Of a stretch of DNA of 64,000 nt, positions 22,120-34,511 are shown one piece after another; the stretch's first letter is position 1, and each line of letters opens with the position of its first letter. Below the pieces are notes generated by a model. That model was not told the origin of the DNA. It worked only from the letters and a program-made list of their open reading frames with translations, and ran no database searches. The DNA comes from Auricularia sp. M13 (taxonomy: Eukaryota; Basidiomycota; Agaricomycetes; Auriculariales; Auriculariaceae), in the NCBI GenBank assembly GCA_037042915.1, contig CM073193.1, forward strand, positions 9,356,554 to 9,420,553, in the 5' to 3' direction. Both the position numbers and the translations under genes were made by a program.

Positions 22120-23676
22120 CTCTCGCACGCTCCACTTCGCAGCCTGTGGACTGCGGCTGCGCTCCCGACGAACGGCACTCAACGTCACGGACACACATTG
22201 TGCATTATCTATGTAACTTATTCCCTTCTAGTTTGAGTGCTGCTTCAAAGATGACTCGAGCACGCGCACTGTATGTACTGCACCGTCGTTTGTGGATGTA
22301 AATACGCATTCCTTCCTGCTTGGCAAAACTCTGCTTACTTGTGAGCGTGCAGCCTTCGACTATTCTGATGAGGGCAGCTGAACATTTGATTGACGCCAGG
22401 AGCCGTGCAGAGAGATACCCTTCGGTGACGATGGTTCAGCCTACTAGTAGCAGAATCCGAGAGGGGGCGTCCGAGACTCCGAGTCACCACTGGCAGCGGC
22501 CCTCTACTTCGAACGATTATCTTCGAATGTCAAAGCCTGCGAAGGCCCAGAGCCCAGCCAAGCAGCCGCTGCCTTTTCGGTTCTAGCATTCGGTGAGCGA
22601 GCGGTGCGTGAATATCCTACTATAAATGCGCATGAGATGTTGGCCTACGCGCATGAGTGGGCTCCACCGCGGTGGGATGACCGTTGGGCGGAGAGAAGTG
22701 CGAAGGAATGAACTCCGACAGTTATGCTCTTTCCGTCGGTCACACGCAGTGCTTTTCTGTCATCGTCAACGGCGCCCGTCTCTTTTATGACTGCGCAACG
22801 ATTGCTTGTTGTTGCCTCCCTTGGCGTGAAGATTGGCTTTTGACGCGGGCCCGTGGCTGGCCTGCAGTGGTTGGAATGCCTGCGCGCCACGGACGTCGTG
22901 GACTGTTCCTGTGCAGCGCGCACGAGGTTGCGGATTATGGATTCACAGCATGCATGATCTGGCGACCTTTGTTATGTTTCCGCGACCTGGCAGCTGTCTG
23001 GTTTTCTTCTGATTCACAGTTGGTGCAGACTGCATGACCCAGGAGCCGATGTTCTACCGCTGTTGTCTTCTACGAACAACAACAACATCGAAGGCGAGAC
23101 TCTGATGTGCCTACTATGTACCGCGGAGCACTGTGACTGTTGCTCTGCATCCACGCCCGTTACCCGAGGTCGCCGATCTGGCCAGCATGCCAACGATCCA
23201 ACTTGCACTATCCCGGTCCGCCGGCGCTCTTCCGACATACCTACTAATACATAGGATCCTATCTGCTCGCACTGCTCCCTGCCATGCTCCTCCGCACGGC
23301 TTCTGTATCGCTTCTACCCGGGCCCGGGAGCTCTGGAGACTGTGGCGCTGCGCGGTGCACGCTGACATGGTTACACCGGCCAGACTGACACGGTACGCAA
23401 AGGCAGGCCGTCGTGTCCCCAGAGGGTGCTGTCTCTGATGATTCCTAGGATTATTCTGTTCACTGGCAGGCGCCAGTCGGTTGAAGGCGGCGCGACCGAT
23501 GCGGTCCCCGCAGGCGCTTCGTTCGCTACGACCGGGCGGGTACCTGCCCCCGCGCTCTGCCCAGGACTGAAGGCGACCGATGCGGTCCCCGGCCAGTAGC
23601 GTTGAAAGCGCACGCAGGACGCGGCCCGGCACGCCTTGATACCTGCCTGCTCCTGCCTCCACTCCACCGAAACGCG
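22120..23676. other. intergenic region, no gene seen
   Basis: There are only short open frames without family resemblance. The GC-rich part after 23450 is the upstream side of the F-box gene at 23677. Confidence 0.6.
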
Positions 23677-25468
23677 ATGCTGTCCGACGCCCACGCCAGC
23701 GTCGTCCAGAGCTGCGTCGAGGCCGTGCTCGACTCGACGCTCCCCAGGCACGTCCGCCCGCCCGCTCGCCAGCCTGCCGTCTGAAGCTGATTCCAGCAGC
23801 GCACCGACGAACCAGGAAGAAGCCGCGCAGCTCTTCCGCGCGCTGCACGCCTCCGTGCTCTCCGCCGCCCGCTCGACCCTCGCCCAGCGCGCCCGCGCCC
23901 TCAACGCCCACGCGCCGGTCAACAGGCTCCCGCCGGAGCTGCTGTGCCGCGTCGCCGCCCACCTGCCCTTCGGCGCGCGCTGCGCCGCGCTGCTCGTGTG
24001 CGGCCGCTGGGCGGCCGTGCTCCTCGCCGACGGCGCGCTCTGGACGCGCGTGGCGCTCGCCCTGCGCCACGCGCCGCGCCGCTGGCCCGCCGCGGTGGCT
24101 GCGCTGCTCGCGCGCAGCCGCGGGCGCCCGCTGGCGCTCAGCGTGCAGTGCGAGGCGCCGGCGTACGCGCACGCCGCCGCCGTGGACGTCGCGCGCGTCG
24201 TCGCGCTGCACATGCCGCGCGTCGCGGAGCTCGCGCTCGCGCTCTCCTCGGCGGGCGCGGCGTGCTGGATCGGCGTCCTCACCGCGCCCGCGCCGCTGCT
24301 GCACACGTTCAGACTCCAAATCCATGCTGCGCCGAGCGCGCCGCCGACGGGGCACTGCGGGTTCGAGATGACGAAGCAGCTGCCCGGCGCGCTGTTCCGC
24401 GGCGCGGCGCCGCTGTTGAAGACGCTCGCGCTCAGCGGCGCGCTGCTCCCGGAGGACCCGTGCCCCGCCGTCGCGCACGTCACGGCGCTCAGCTACGACC
24501 GCATCCCGCACCTCAAGCCGGCGCACCTCGCGCGCGTCTTCGCGCTGTGCCCGCACCTGAAGCGGCTGACGCTCTCCAGCCGGCCGCACCCCACGGACGT
24601 GTTCGCCGTGCTGCCCGGCGCGGCGCACCTCGACGAACTGCGCGTGGCGGACGTGCCGCGCGTCGAGGCGCTGCTCGGCGCGCTCGGCGCCGCGAAGAAG
24701 GTCACGCGCAGCTTCCTGTTCAACCCCGCGCCGCTCGCCGCGCTGCGCGCGATGGTGCTCTTCCCGCCGTCGCCGTGCGCGCTGCCGCCCGACGCGGACG
24801 CGCTGGCGCTCGGCCTGGGCGCCGCGGCCGCCGCGCACACCGGCGTGCACGCGCATGCGTTTGCGCGCGTCGCGCTCGGCGGCCGCGCACAGGCCGTCGA
24901 CGTCCTGCCGCACGCGGCGCACGCGCTGCTCGCCGACGCGGACGTGCGGCGCGCGTTGCACGGCGTGCGCACGCTCGTCGCGCACGAGCGATTCCTCATG
25001 CCGCCCGCGCCGCCGCTCGCGCTCCCCGCGCTTGAGGAGCTCACCGTCGTCACGGAGTGGACGCCCGGGCCGAACGCGTGGAGCATCCTGCACCAGGGGA
25101 AGGAGGTGGAGATGGCGCGCGGCCTGGCGGAGGAGTCCACGCAGCACCTGCGCACGCTCACTGTCGTCTTCGCGCGCCTGCACGAGGGCGCGCCGCTGCC
25201 CGCCGCGCTCGTCGCGCACCTCGTGCGCTGCACGCTGCACGCGCCGCCGCTGGAAAGGCTCGTCATATGCCGCCGCGGGCGGCATCCGCTCGCTGTAGAC
25301 GACCGCTTGGCGGGCTGCGCGAAGCGCGTTGTGCTGGACTGCGCGTGCGCGGAGGCGGAGAGCCTTGGCTTGGCGCTGGACGAGGAGCGCGGTCGGTGTC
25401 GCGCCCATGGGCATGGGCATGGGCATTGGGTGTGGAGTTTTCCGATCGGCGAGGCGGGTGTTATGTAA
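23677..25468 (+). CDS. F-box protein, very GC- and Ala-rich
   Basis: A first exon at 23677-23747 is best joined to 23797-25468 through a 49-nt intron starting GC (AG|GCACGT ... TTCCAG|). This gives 580 residues in one frame. The F-box is VNRLPPELLCRVAAHL with VCGRWAAVLLADGALW (about residues 68-110), a Skp1-binding module. The remaining 450 residues are an LRR-like body of alternating Leu-rich strands. If the GC donor is wrong, the frame could instead open further upstream at 23636. A strong third-position G/C bias makes the antisense strand open over almost the whole length. Only the sense frame encodes a domain. The substrate is unknown. Confidence 0.8.
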
Positions 25469-25559
25469 GTTTGGTCCCCCTCTCTGCTCGGCGTGTGCGT
25501 AGCGAGATGGTGTGCTGTACGGTAGAAGTCAGGATGGTGGATTAGTATGATATAATTTT

Positions 25560-27000
25560 GATGTACTGCAATATAAAAGGCGCCTCTCGAGAGTCCATGC
25601 ACACTATGAGTCTGGCCTGGCAGCACCCAGTTCAACATTGGCATCGATATCATCCAGCTCGTCCGCCCTCGTCATCTGCTCGCCATGCGGACAGGTTATC
25701 TCCAGGTCTGCATAATGATAGCTTCCCCCGTCGCAGCGGCCCGCCGATGTTGCACAGACGTCATCTCGAGCACTGTTACTCAGTGTATTGCTCGTCGTCG
25801 ACGGCAGGTTCGAGCCAAGTAACAGATTGGAACCAATTGGGCTACATATTGTATGCTGTAGCTGACTGGCATGTGGACGCTGGACCCGACGTTCCCTGTT
25901 CCATAGTCTTGGTCTGTACACTATGGGCGGTGGATTGGTGGACTTGGAAGGGCCCCGGGGTGAGGATGATGCTGGTGAGAGTAAGTAGGTCCGAGTTCTG
26001 TCAGTGTGTAGGTTTTGTTCAACCGTCTGCTGGTGCAGCTGATAGGGGAGGATTGGTGATGATGCTAATATCGATGCGAGGCAGGGGTATAATGAGAGAT
26101 GTGGTTCAAGCAGCCTGGCGGCATATCTCGATGCGGTGCATATTGGCCGCTCGGACATGCGGATCCGCGGGTGGCAATGGACGCGCCAGTGTGTATGGTT
26201 GTGGGCGGAGTCGACGGGGACGTGGACGAGGTAAGGAGATGCTTCTGAATCATTTACACGTTGCCGGTGAGATTGCAGTAGTCATGAGGGATCCTGAGGG
26301 CAGCTGCCAGTGGAATATTTGAGGGACTCAGGATGCGACTCCGCGAGTGGTGATACCAGAGGCCTCTCTTTGCGGCGCTTCAAGTTCCGCGTCGTGGGCG
26401 GATGCTTTATGAGACGCAGTATAAAAGGAGCTTGATGGGTCCATGGAACTGCACCTCAGGCTCGCCTTCAAATCTGCAATGCCTCGCACCCATCATCCAG
26501 TTTGAGGGTCCTCCGTGCTCGCTCTTATCATCTGCTTGACATCGGACGGAATGCTGGTCACCTTCTGAGGCCCTCCATACCTCGCCTCCCAGGCACAAAG
26601 TCTACCGAATTTCTCCCCAATGACGAATTTCACCTCCAGCTCGCCGGCCGGTATCACCATCGTGGGACAGGCAAAGAGGTTTTTCACTAGTCCTGTCCGG
26701 CGACATTCTACAGAAGGCCGAAGCATATTGCTCAACCTCTGCCAGTGCGAACCTGCGGCGTGCGGGTACGTGTGGCAGGAGAAGTACCGTGACAGTGCGT
26801 TCCACCGTTTGGCAGCATGGCACGAATTGGGGGAGAGGGGGATCGATGAATACGAATATTCTGTCGATGCAACCGGTGGGATGCGGCATTGTTGCGCCCA
26901 AATAACGGGTGATGTACGCTGAAAAGCATAAAAAGCGCTTCCCGGGGTCCAGTGGACTTCATCTCGCCAACAGATTCAAATCATCCGTGCGATACTATCG
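25560..27000 (+). promoter_or_regulatory. three repeated TATA-type promoter units
   Basis: TATAAAAGGCGCC (near 25570), TATAAAAGGAGCTT (near 26420) and CATAAAAAGCGCTT (near 26930) are each followed after 12-20 nt by a GTCCATG- or GTCCAGTGGAC-like start region. Units 1 and 2 then share TCATCTGCT (followed by C or T) and flanking blocks. They look like duplicated promoters with decayed small genes. The only sizeable frames are 25558-26322 (254 codons) and 26620-26922 (100 codons). Neither shows a domain, and I do not claim them as genes. Confidence 0.35.
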
Positions 27001-27066
27001 TCGGCAATGGATGGGAGGAAGCGACTTTGCGTCGTATCGAGTTCTACACCCGGAAAGAATCAGAAA

Positions 27067-28389
27067 TCAGAAACGTTCAACCTGAAATAATGCACGCGCC
27101 AACGCACCCCGCCGCACAACACGGACCATCCCTCTTTGCCGTAATTGTGGCAGATATGCGAGACAGTCGGCGTCCGAGGGACGGGCGTCCCTGAGGGATA
27201 TGATGACCGATTGCAGCGAGGACTGATGCTGGGATTCCGTGGCTAGCGTCGTATCGATGAGATCCCATTGTGGCAGCCGTAGAGGCTGGGGCGATCGAAG
27301 ATCAAAGATGATGTGCTGAAGGAAGGACCAGTCGATGGATGTCTCCTGTAGCAGCTGCGCGATGAGTTCGAGGTTTGCGCCGTCCGAGTCGAAGGTGAGC
27401 TGAAGGACGGGGACATGGCAGAACGCTTTCAGAAGCCTGACGAGTCGGTAATATTTGTCTGGCGTGGCATCAGAGCCCATGGTCAGTGTCTGCAAGGTAG
27501 GTGTATAGTACTGGCACCGACCTTCGTAATCGATGACTATCTCGAGGGATCGGATGCACGACATTGTGTCGTCTAGCTGGAAGGGCGGATGCGTCTCCAA
27601 TAGCTCCTCAAGACCACGGCCGAATGTGAACGCGCGGACGCCGACGATGTTGAGCGTACGTCCTGTCTGAGGTGCGTGCGCAATCCAGGTCAAGAGGTCC
27701 ACCATGGTGTTCGGTGCCAGAAAGACCTGGCAGTTATCAGGAACGATATAGTCGCGGTCAGCCCGATGCGTGGTCGGTGTGAAGTCTATAATGTTCACGT
27801 CGATAGAACTGCCAGAAGTTCCTTGGAGCACTGCGAGTGTACGTATGCATGGAAAGCGTCGCGCATGGAATAGGAGGATGTCCACGTCGACCGTGTTGAA
27901 GTCAACAATGTGCAGAGAGCGCAGGTTGGTCGACAAGGCCATCAACTCGTTGAGCGGCTGGCTCACGCTGCTGGGGAAGGAATACATCCCCAGATGTTCG
28001 AGCTCGCAGAACGGAAGACGCCGCACAGAGTTTAGGAAAAGGTCCATCTCGCGCAGCGCGTCGGAGGACAGTCGGCTGCCGGCAAACACGAGATGCAGCT
28101 CGCGAACAGGCCGGAACCTCGCCTCGTCGCGCGCCAGAAGCTCCGTGAACGCCGCAGAGGATATTTGCACGCAGGACCGCCGCGGCAGCCGCGAGCGCTC
28201 GCACGTCGCGCTGCCGCCCGACCACACTTCGAGCCGCCTGTACAGCTGGATCAACGCGCGCACGCGCCAGGATTTCGCGATCATTGACGCGTGCACCAGC
28301 GAGGGGCGGTCCAGATAGTCGATTATGGCGTCCGTAAGCTCGACGGGCAGGCGCGCCAGCGGGTCGTCTGTTGGTTTTGGCGTCGACAT
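27067..28389 (-). CDS. F-box-like protein, paralog C, single exon
   Basis: This is an uninterrupted frame of 440 codons with ATG at 28389. The N-terminal ARLPVELTDAIIDYLDRPSL matches the F-box of the 12-kb and 16-kb paralogs. Internal blocks (RPVRELHLVF, DDTMSCIRSLEIV, HVPVLQLTF) align with theirs at more distant identity. Unlike them it has no introns, so it may be an older copy or one that lost its introns. Expected role: SCF adaptor. The neighbour at 28549 lies upstream, transcribed in the same direction, about 160 bp away. Confidence 0.83.
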   Translation of the reverse strand: MSTPKPTDDPLARLPVELTDAIIDYLDRPSLVHASMIAKSWRVRALIQLYRRLEVWSGGSATCERSRLPRRSCVQISSAAFTELLARDEARFRPVRELHLVFAGSRLSSDALREMDLFLNSVRRLPFCELEHLGMYSFPSSVSQPLNELMALSTNLRSLHIVDFNTVDVDILLFHARRFPCIRTLAVLQGTSGSSIDVNIIDFTPTTHRADRDYIVPDNCQVFLAPNTMVDLLTWIAHAPQTGRTLNIVGVRAFTFGRGLEELLETHPPFQLDDTMSCIRSLEIVIDYEGRCQYYTPTLQTLTMGSDATPDKYYRLVRLLKAFCHVPVLQLTFDSDGANLELIAQLLQETSIDWSFLQHIIFDLRSPQPLRLPQWDLIDTTLATESQHQSSLQSVIISLRDARPSDADCLAYLPQLRQRGMVRVVRRGALARALFQVERF

Positions 28390-28548
28390 GGTGGTTGTTG
28401 GCAGAGAGGCGCGCGCGTTGCGGTGCCGACCCCCCGGCGCTAAACGCTTCTCAGCCTGTCAGTCCGCTGGTGCACAAACAGCTGAAGATATATTATACGC
28501 GAGGAAATGGTTTCGCTCGTCTATTATAGAAGAGAAGGTAAAATAGGG

Positions 28549-29966
28549 TCAGGATCGATCAAGCCAAATTGGAACAACCAGGGGGCAGCAGGATCCACCA
28601 ACGGATTTGCTTCGGACGCGATCTGGCAGCTGGGTGAGGACGGTCTCTCTTTCTCCGCATGAGACCTACTTACTCGGAAGTTCGAAGCCCATGATCTCCG
28701 CCTCCCTGTCAGCTTCGGAGCATCGAGAAGCAGCTGTCTCATGTCGCAGAATCTTTTCCCGACCGCGAGGTGTGGGATCACATGGTCGCGCACATATTCG
28801 CTGCGGATTCGCGATTAATAATATATAGACTACGAAGAGAAGGTATACGCACGGATCCGGGCACTCCCTGAAAGCGCTAGACAGCTCAACGTCTGTCGTG
28901 AGCGCCAAAGTATCCGTATGGTCCATGAGCTTGACTAGCTTGTTGGCGGCTTCGGTGTAAGTCGAGAGAGCATTCCGCAGCTGGCCCTGAGCGATCTCCA
29001 TGTCGAAACTGGCGCGACACGGATCGGCGAGGCATGTGCACGGGGCCCCAATGGCGTGTCGCCGTTCCAGAAGGACCTTGAGCACCCGCTGTGTCTCTGG
29101 CATGGAGGACGGCATGCCTAGAAGGAGCTGCCACTCGGAGAAGGCATTCTCCCTGAACAAGAGGCAGTCGAGTTCGATTGTGGGGATCGCGACGAGGGAT
29201 GTTGGCGCTTGGAGTCTGCGTCTATCAGTTGGTGAAAACAATTTACCAAGCCGCACACCTGATTTTGGTCGCACATGTCCTGGAATCCGTTCCGGATTGC
29301 CGCACAAGTTCCCTCTCTTGTAAAGAGAACGCTTCGCCCATGTAAGCCCTGCATACATCCAGAAAACGCTGGATTCACTTTAGAAATCTACGGAAACGCG
29401 CCATGCTACAAGCAACTTACTTGAAAAGAGGTCCGCGCGCAAGGCTGGTAATACCTCGTGGTACCAGTATCGAAAAACTGAAACGATGGGACCCCAACGT
29501 CGAAACGTAGCTGCATGTCCTGCATCACATCGTACAGCCGGTCAAGCGCGATGCTCTGGAGCTGTGCGTGTTTCTGTAACAGGGCTTGATCGTCACTGCG
29601 AGGGTTTGACACTGAGTGAGCAAATGAAAAACACAAATTTGAAGGGGCGTACCACTGCGCCACGGTTAAGTAGACCTGGATAATGTTCAGCTGTTCAGAA
29701 AGCCGCGCCCTCAGCGCGTCGACCTGTGTCTTGCCTCCCATGATACTCCACGCAGCCACAGCCCAGTACTGGCGCCACGCTGCAGCACCGAGAGTGCCAG
29801 TCATCCGGACTCGAAATTTCCGGATTTGGAGTTCCATTCGCTGCAGCACCTCTACGCATTTGGCGAGAGCGTGGGCGATGCCGTTGAGCACTCCCGGCTG
29901 CAGCTCTTGATACCGGCGCTCCAGAACCGCTTTTATCTCGAGGAGGGCGCGTGCATATTCGTCCAT
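28549..29966 (-). CDS. helical STAND-N/PigL_N-like protein
   Basis: Six exons: 29653-29966, 29421-29595, 29259-29368, 28853-29221, 28674-28800 and 28549-28629 (391 residues). The first 100 residues (EYARALLEIKAVLERRYQE, then repeated amphipathic helices with ALAKCVEVLQRMELQIRKF) resemble the fungal N-terminal helical domain found on STAND and ankyrin receptors (PigL_N/helo-like). The remaining part is helical and Cys-containing (CTCLADPC) without a recognised domain. No P-loop and no repeats are present. The intron between exons 3 and 4 is only 37 nt. Either it is genuine or a frame correction is being read as an intron. Family membership is by pattern only. Confidence 0.65.
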
Positions 29967-32876
29967 GTCGGCTACGAGCGCGCGAATATCCGCAGATGCG
30001 CGCGTTCATCATGAAATCGGGAAAAAGATGGTACTCTAATGTATACGGTTACATTGAAAATGGGCCTTTGCATTCCGTTACAGTCTATTATATTACGATC
30101 TAAGCCCGGTATCAGGCTGCCCGTGATCTTGCGGAGTCTTACATCCGCGGACTTTGGATGACAGGCACATGTAAACGACCATATGACTGAATTGGGTGTT
30201 ACAGTGGATTATAGTCAGTGTAACCGGGAAGCATCCTGATTGGAAACTTACATAGAGATTCAACTATGGGAATGCTTGTCGGCTGCAACACAGATACCTC
30301 CTCCTCCTAATACCTCCTAACATGCATCCGAATATTTTACAAGTTTTAATTGACTAGTATAGGCAAATCAAGTTTTTTTCTATCAATATCCCGACACATA
30401 TGCTGGGTCTAGTCACTGTCTGCACTCGGGCAGTTTATGATTATGCTTCCGAGTCCGTACGGAACCTTCATCCGAGTCCGTTTGCTGCCGGAACGGAACC
30501 TTATCCTGCGGAACTATTTGAGTCAACAAACCGCGGAGTCCGAAACGTACTTCGACTCTTTTTCCTCGCCGCATCTCCTCAAGCAAGTCCCTCCAGATCC
30601 ACGCCCTCCACGAATCGTCATGCGTAGCGGCCCAAGATATCCTCCATCAAGGCCACCCTCTGGTTTCTCGTCGTTCGTCGCCTCAGGATCCACACGTTGC
30701 TGTTTCCCTCCTCGTGGCTCTTTGCGTCACTCCGCTTTTCCGCTGCTAGGTCTGCTTTGTTGCTGTTGCTCTACTCGCTGGTATTAGGTCTACTTTGGTT
30801 CTTGCTTCTCGGGATGCCTTTTGCACTGGCGGATTGCTTCTCTGGTCCTGGTCTTGCCTCGTTCACTGGCTGGTACCGCTGTTATCGGAATTTTGATCTT
30901 TTTGCTGTGGCTCGCCTCTTTCCTCCCTCTTGCTATGCATATACTGACCCCTTCTACGCTCAATCTAATGAGCCGTGACCATGCACTTTCATGCGCTGTC
31001 GTCGTTCGCCCGATCATGTATACCGCACCATGTAGAGTTGATTTAATTATATACTTCCATATATTCTACCTTTCGTACCGTTTCGTGACGTGCGCAAGTG
31101 CAAAGAATCTGTATACCGAGCTGCCTGTTCGGTCACTGGTCCGCAACGCAGTCCATATGAATTGGTGGGCTTGTCACTGAGGTACCGGATTCAACCACAC
31201 CGCCGGTTAACTTGTACGCCGTCGAGCAGTGGACACTAGCTTGACAACTGGCTTACCGGCCTTCAAATTGCTGGCCCAGGCTGACGAGATTCTGATATCG
31301 TAAAGTTGAGTTTACTTTTAAAAGTAAGGGTCCGTCTCGCTTACATGCAATGTGAGAACTTGTAAGCAGTTCGGGACGTGCTAAGCGGTTACATTTAAAT
31401 GTACTGCAATACAATGTTTTTCCCAATTTCATGATGTTGCGTCGTGAAGCGCTTCGAGGAGACGCCAGACTAGCTGTAGTACGCTGGCGATGTCGCCAAA
31501 TGAGCCGAAGGCAAAGGCCGCTGTGGGCATGCGGAGTGCTTGACGAGGGTAGAACCAAGATTGCTGTATGGTCGGAGCCGTCGGGTGCTGTGTGGGCGAT
31601 TAACAATCGAAGGTCGGGAGGAATTGCATCGTGCAAACGACCTGCTCAAGTAAGGTCAGTTCTGCATATTTTCGGTAACCATAGAGAAGAGGTAGGAAGA
31701 TGAAGAGGAGGCAGCGAATGATGGAAGCATAGGGCTTGCGAAGAGCAGGACTGAGGAGAGAGCACAAACTTAACAAAGCATTCCATTGCTATAAACGGTG
31801 ATATAAAAATTTGATATTAAATGAGCACATATTTTATAAGCAGCGTGCGCCCGAAATGTGCATCCGACCAGATGGCAGCGTAGAAAAATGTGGGACTGGG
31901 AAGAGGGCAAGGCGCGAAGCGGAGTACGAAACGGAGCTAAATGACTCTCACCCGGACTGCGACCATGTATTGCGAACCACAGTCCTGGATCTAAGGCGCC
32001 GGTGCTGTGTCTGACCTTATTACCCTCGCTCCTTTTGCTGTGCTTGAGCGCATTGTTTTTTCTTGGCCGATAACCGCTTGACTTCGACTTTGCCTCATTT
32101 TTTCTCCCGGCCATCCCTATCCGTACTTTACGTGCTCAGCTACACATTGGGAACAACGAAAGCCGTGTCGATTGTTTTTTCTCTTACATTCGGGTCGTAC
32201 AACGGCACTGGCATGGAGCTGGTGTCTCTTTTTGGTCGCTGGTCCCATCCCTCACCTCTGTCAGCATTTTTCAGTCTTAACTGTTTCTGGCATACCGCAT
32301 ATGGCTCCTGTGACCCTGGATTCCATCGCATCGGAAACTTTACGAGCGGCTCGGTCGCTCCAACCCCACACGCAATGCTAGCATCATTATGCGTGGGTCA
32401 TCAGAGCTCGGGTACTACGCACAACCCGCCCTCTCGCGCTGCCGAGTACCTGATACGCAGCCTGTGCCCACATCCGAGAGCCATAAATGGCTTGACGCCG
32501 AAACGACCGCTCAAGAGCCAATCCGCTGCCCATGAATATGGATTCGTTCCTCAGATCCTGGCTACCCGCACTGCGCCCGACCTTCGGAAGTAGTGCACTC
32601 TCTGGTGGAATTACCACATTGCATCTAGCTGGCAGTATAGCTCGTCCTCATACAGCGCCATTTTCGTAAGCGCTCTTCTGGAAGCACCTTTCACCCCTGC
32701 CCTTCTCTTAATACCTCCTCTTTCGAGTGATGACCTCTGACCTCTACCGTAAGGCTTCACTCCACGGGACCCAAGCATCAGTATCCGAGAACCAGCTGAT
32801 ATTGAGTCCATTAGCTTGCACCGGGCCATTCTCGCCTTATAATGCGATCATCCCATACCCACGCCACCATCGAGTC
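29967..32876. other. intergenic region, no gene supported
   Basis: This is a comparatively AT-rich stretch to about 31450. Many short frames exist (for example 30437-30787 and 31770-32114), but none shows a domain or clean splice structure. ACTTTTAAAAGT near 31310 is a palindrome. CTTATAATGC near 32835 is a possible core promoter for the esterase. Confidence 0.5.
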
Positions 32877-33622
32877 ATGTTCCTCGCGCTCACCCTCAGC
32901 CTTCTCTACGTCCTCTCGGCGTCCGCGCAGTCCTGCCCACAGGTGCACGTCTTCGGCGCGCGCGAGACCACCGCGCCGCCGGGCCTCGGCTCAGCCGCGC
33001 CCGTCGTGCAGTCGATCGTGAACGCGTTCCCCGGAGCGACGTCTGAGGTGATCAACTACCCCGCGTGCGGCGGGCAGTCGCAGTGCGGCGGCATCAGCTA
33101 CGCCAACAGCGTCAAGATGGGCGTGCAAGCCGTCGCGAACCAGGTCAACGCGTTCAATGCGCGCTGCCCGAACACGCGGCTCGTGCTCGTCGGATACTCC
33201 CAGGGCGGACAGATCTTCGACGATGCGTACTGCGGCGGCGGCGATCTCAACGAGGGCCTGACTGACACGCGCATCCCCATCTCGACGAACGCGCTCAATC
33301 AGATTAAGGCGGCCATCTTTATGGGCGACCCTCGCCACATCCCCGGCCTCTCGTTCAATGTTGGATCGTGCCAGGCTTCCGGGGTACGTTCCTATTTTCT
33401 GCTCCCTGGCCCGCCAAGGTTTTGTCACCTCAAACTGTGTAGTTTGCCCCGCGCCCCGCAGGCTTCCAGTGCCAGTTCGCGAGCAACATCCAGTCTTACT
33501 GCGATGCCCCAGATCCGTTCTGCTGCAACGGCAACAATCCGGCTGTTCACCAGGGTTACGCGCAGGAATTTGGACAGCAGGCGTTGACTTTCGTGCGCAA
33601 TAAGGTCAATGCGTCGCTATGA
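32877..33622 (+). CDS. secreted CE5 esterase (cutinase/acetylxylan esterase family)
   Basis: Exons are 32877-33383 and 33443-33622, with a 59-nt intron, giving 228 residues, the usual CE5 length. Residues 1-17 form a signal peptide ending ASA. The mature start CPQVHVFGARETTAPPG is diagnostic of the family. The nucleophile elbow GYSQGG places Ser at about residue 108. The C-terminal SYCDAPDPFCCNGN and VHQGY supply the catalytic Asp (about 193) and His (about 205), with the paired cysteines of the disulfides. It acts outside the cell on ester bonds, as deacetylation of xylan or cutin hydrolysis. The Cys-rich pattern favours acetylxylan esterase over classical cutinase. All catalytic residues are present. 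Confidence 0.93.
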
Positions 33623-34511
33623 CAGGGCCATCTCGCTACTTTGCATATTCGCTGAAGAAAGACTGGTTGTTAGCATGCGAACGCAGACCGCCGTCCCACG
33701 ACCTGTGCATGCTTTGGCCTCCGTCTCGGTCTGAGAAGAGGAACTGTTCGGTGTTGTCCTCATTTAGATGGCGGCAGACGTTTGTTTTGCGGCTTCTTCC
33801 TTTGAGTACGGTGTGCTGGACAGGATGGGGTGATGATCGCGTGCTTGACTGGACGGAGATGATTGAGGTCAACTGAGCTGCCATCTCTCCGGCTGGGCCA
33901 TCTTCCCTGACCCAGAACAGTGGTTTGCTTAGCCCTTCAGGGGGCCCCATTTCGTGGCGTGCCGTTCTGCGCCACACTGGTTGCTGGTCCCCATTCCTAA
34001 TGTTTGTTATGCACCGTGACATATCTCGTGCCAGCTATTCCTGAAGACAGACTGCGGTGCAGCCCTGCGCATACCGTTTTCCCAGTCGTTGAAAACATTG
34101 TGCCTTTCATGATGCTTCGTACAAACCGCCGCGCCAGTTTTAACACGCCCGGGAAACTGGTGGTGCACGCTGATCTTATTTCCCCGTTTTGCGGAATGAC
34201 ACAGGTCCAGTCTGTGACCGAGAATATCTGTACACGATCTGCCACGCCTCTCGTCCAATACCTACACCCATGCACTGGTTCTTGGCTTCGAAGTGAAGAT
34301 GTCCGAGTCCTCAACGAGACAGGAATTGTCGCAACGTTTCTGCTGCGGAACATTGACCCACTCCAAGTCCAAACAGTGACGCGGGTTTCTCCTCCGGTTG
34401 TTGAATGGCCTGCGCGTGCAATCGGCCTGGTACACTGTATAACTACACCGACGTTCTATCGCCACTGTTTCACCAACTTTCCCTCTTTCCACCCCATTCC
34501 CCACCTCCATC
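33623..34511. other. intergenic, no gene seen
   Basis: A long frame from 34004 overlaps the next gene but has no domain in its upstream part and crosses the clear ATG at 34512. It is treated as chance. Confidence 0.5.

Noticed and set aside
23114-25426. A 770-codon open frame on the minus strand.
   Set aside because: It is antisense to the GC-rich F-box gene. Stop-codon scarcity follows from the GC bias, the product is low-complexity Arg/Ala-rich, and no domain is visible.
25805-25820. GGTTCGAGCC resembling a tRNA B box.
   Set aside because: No matching A box and no cloverleaf could be formed around it.
25558-26322. A 254-codon plus-strand frame.
   Set aside because: It starts at the TATA box itself and has no domain. 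Kept only as part of the promoter-unit observation.
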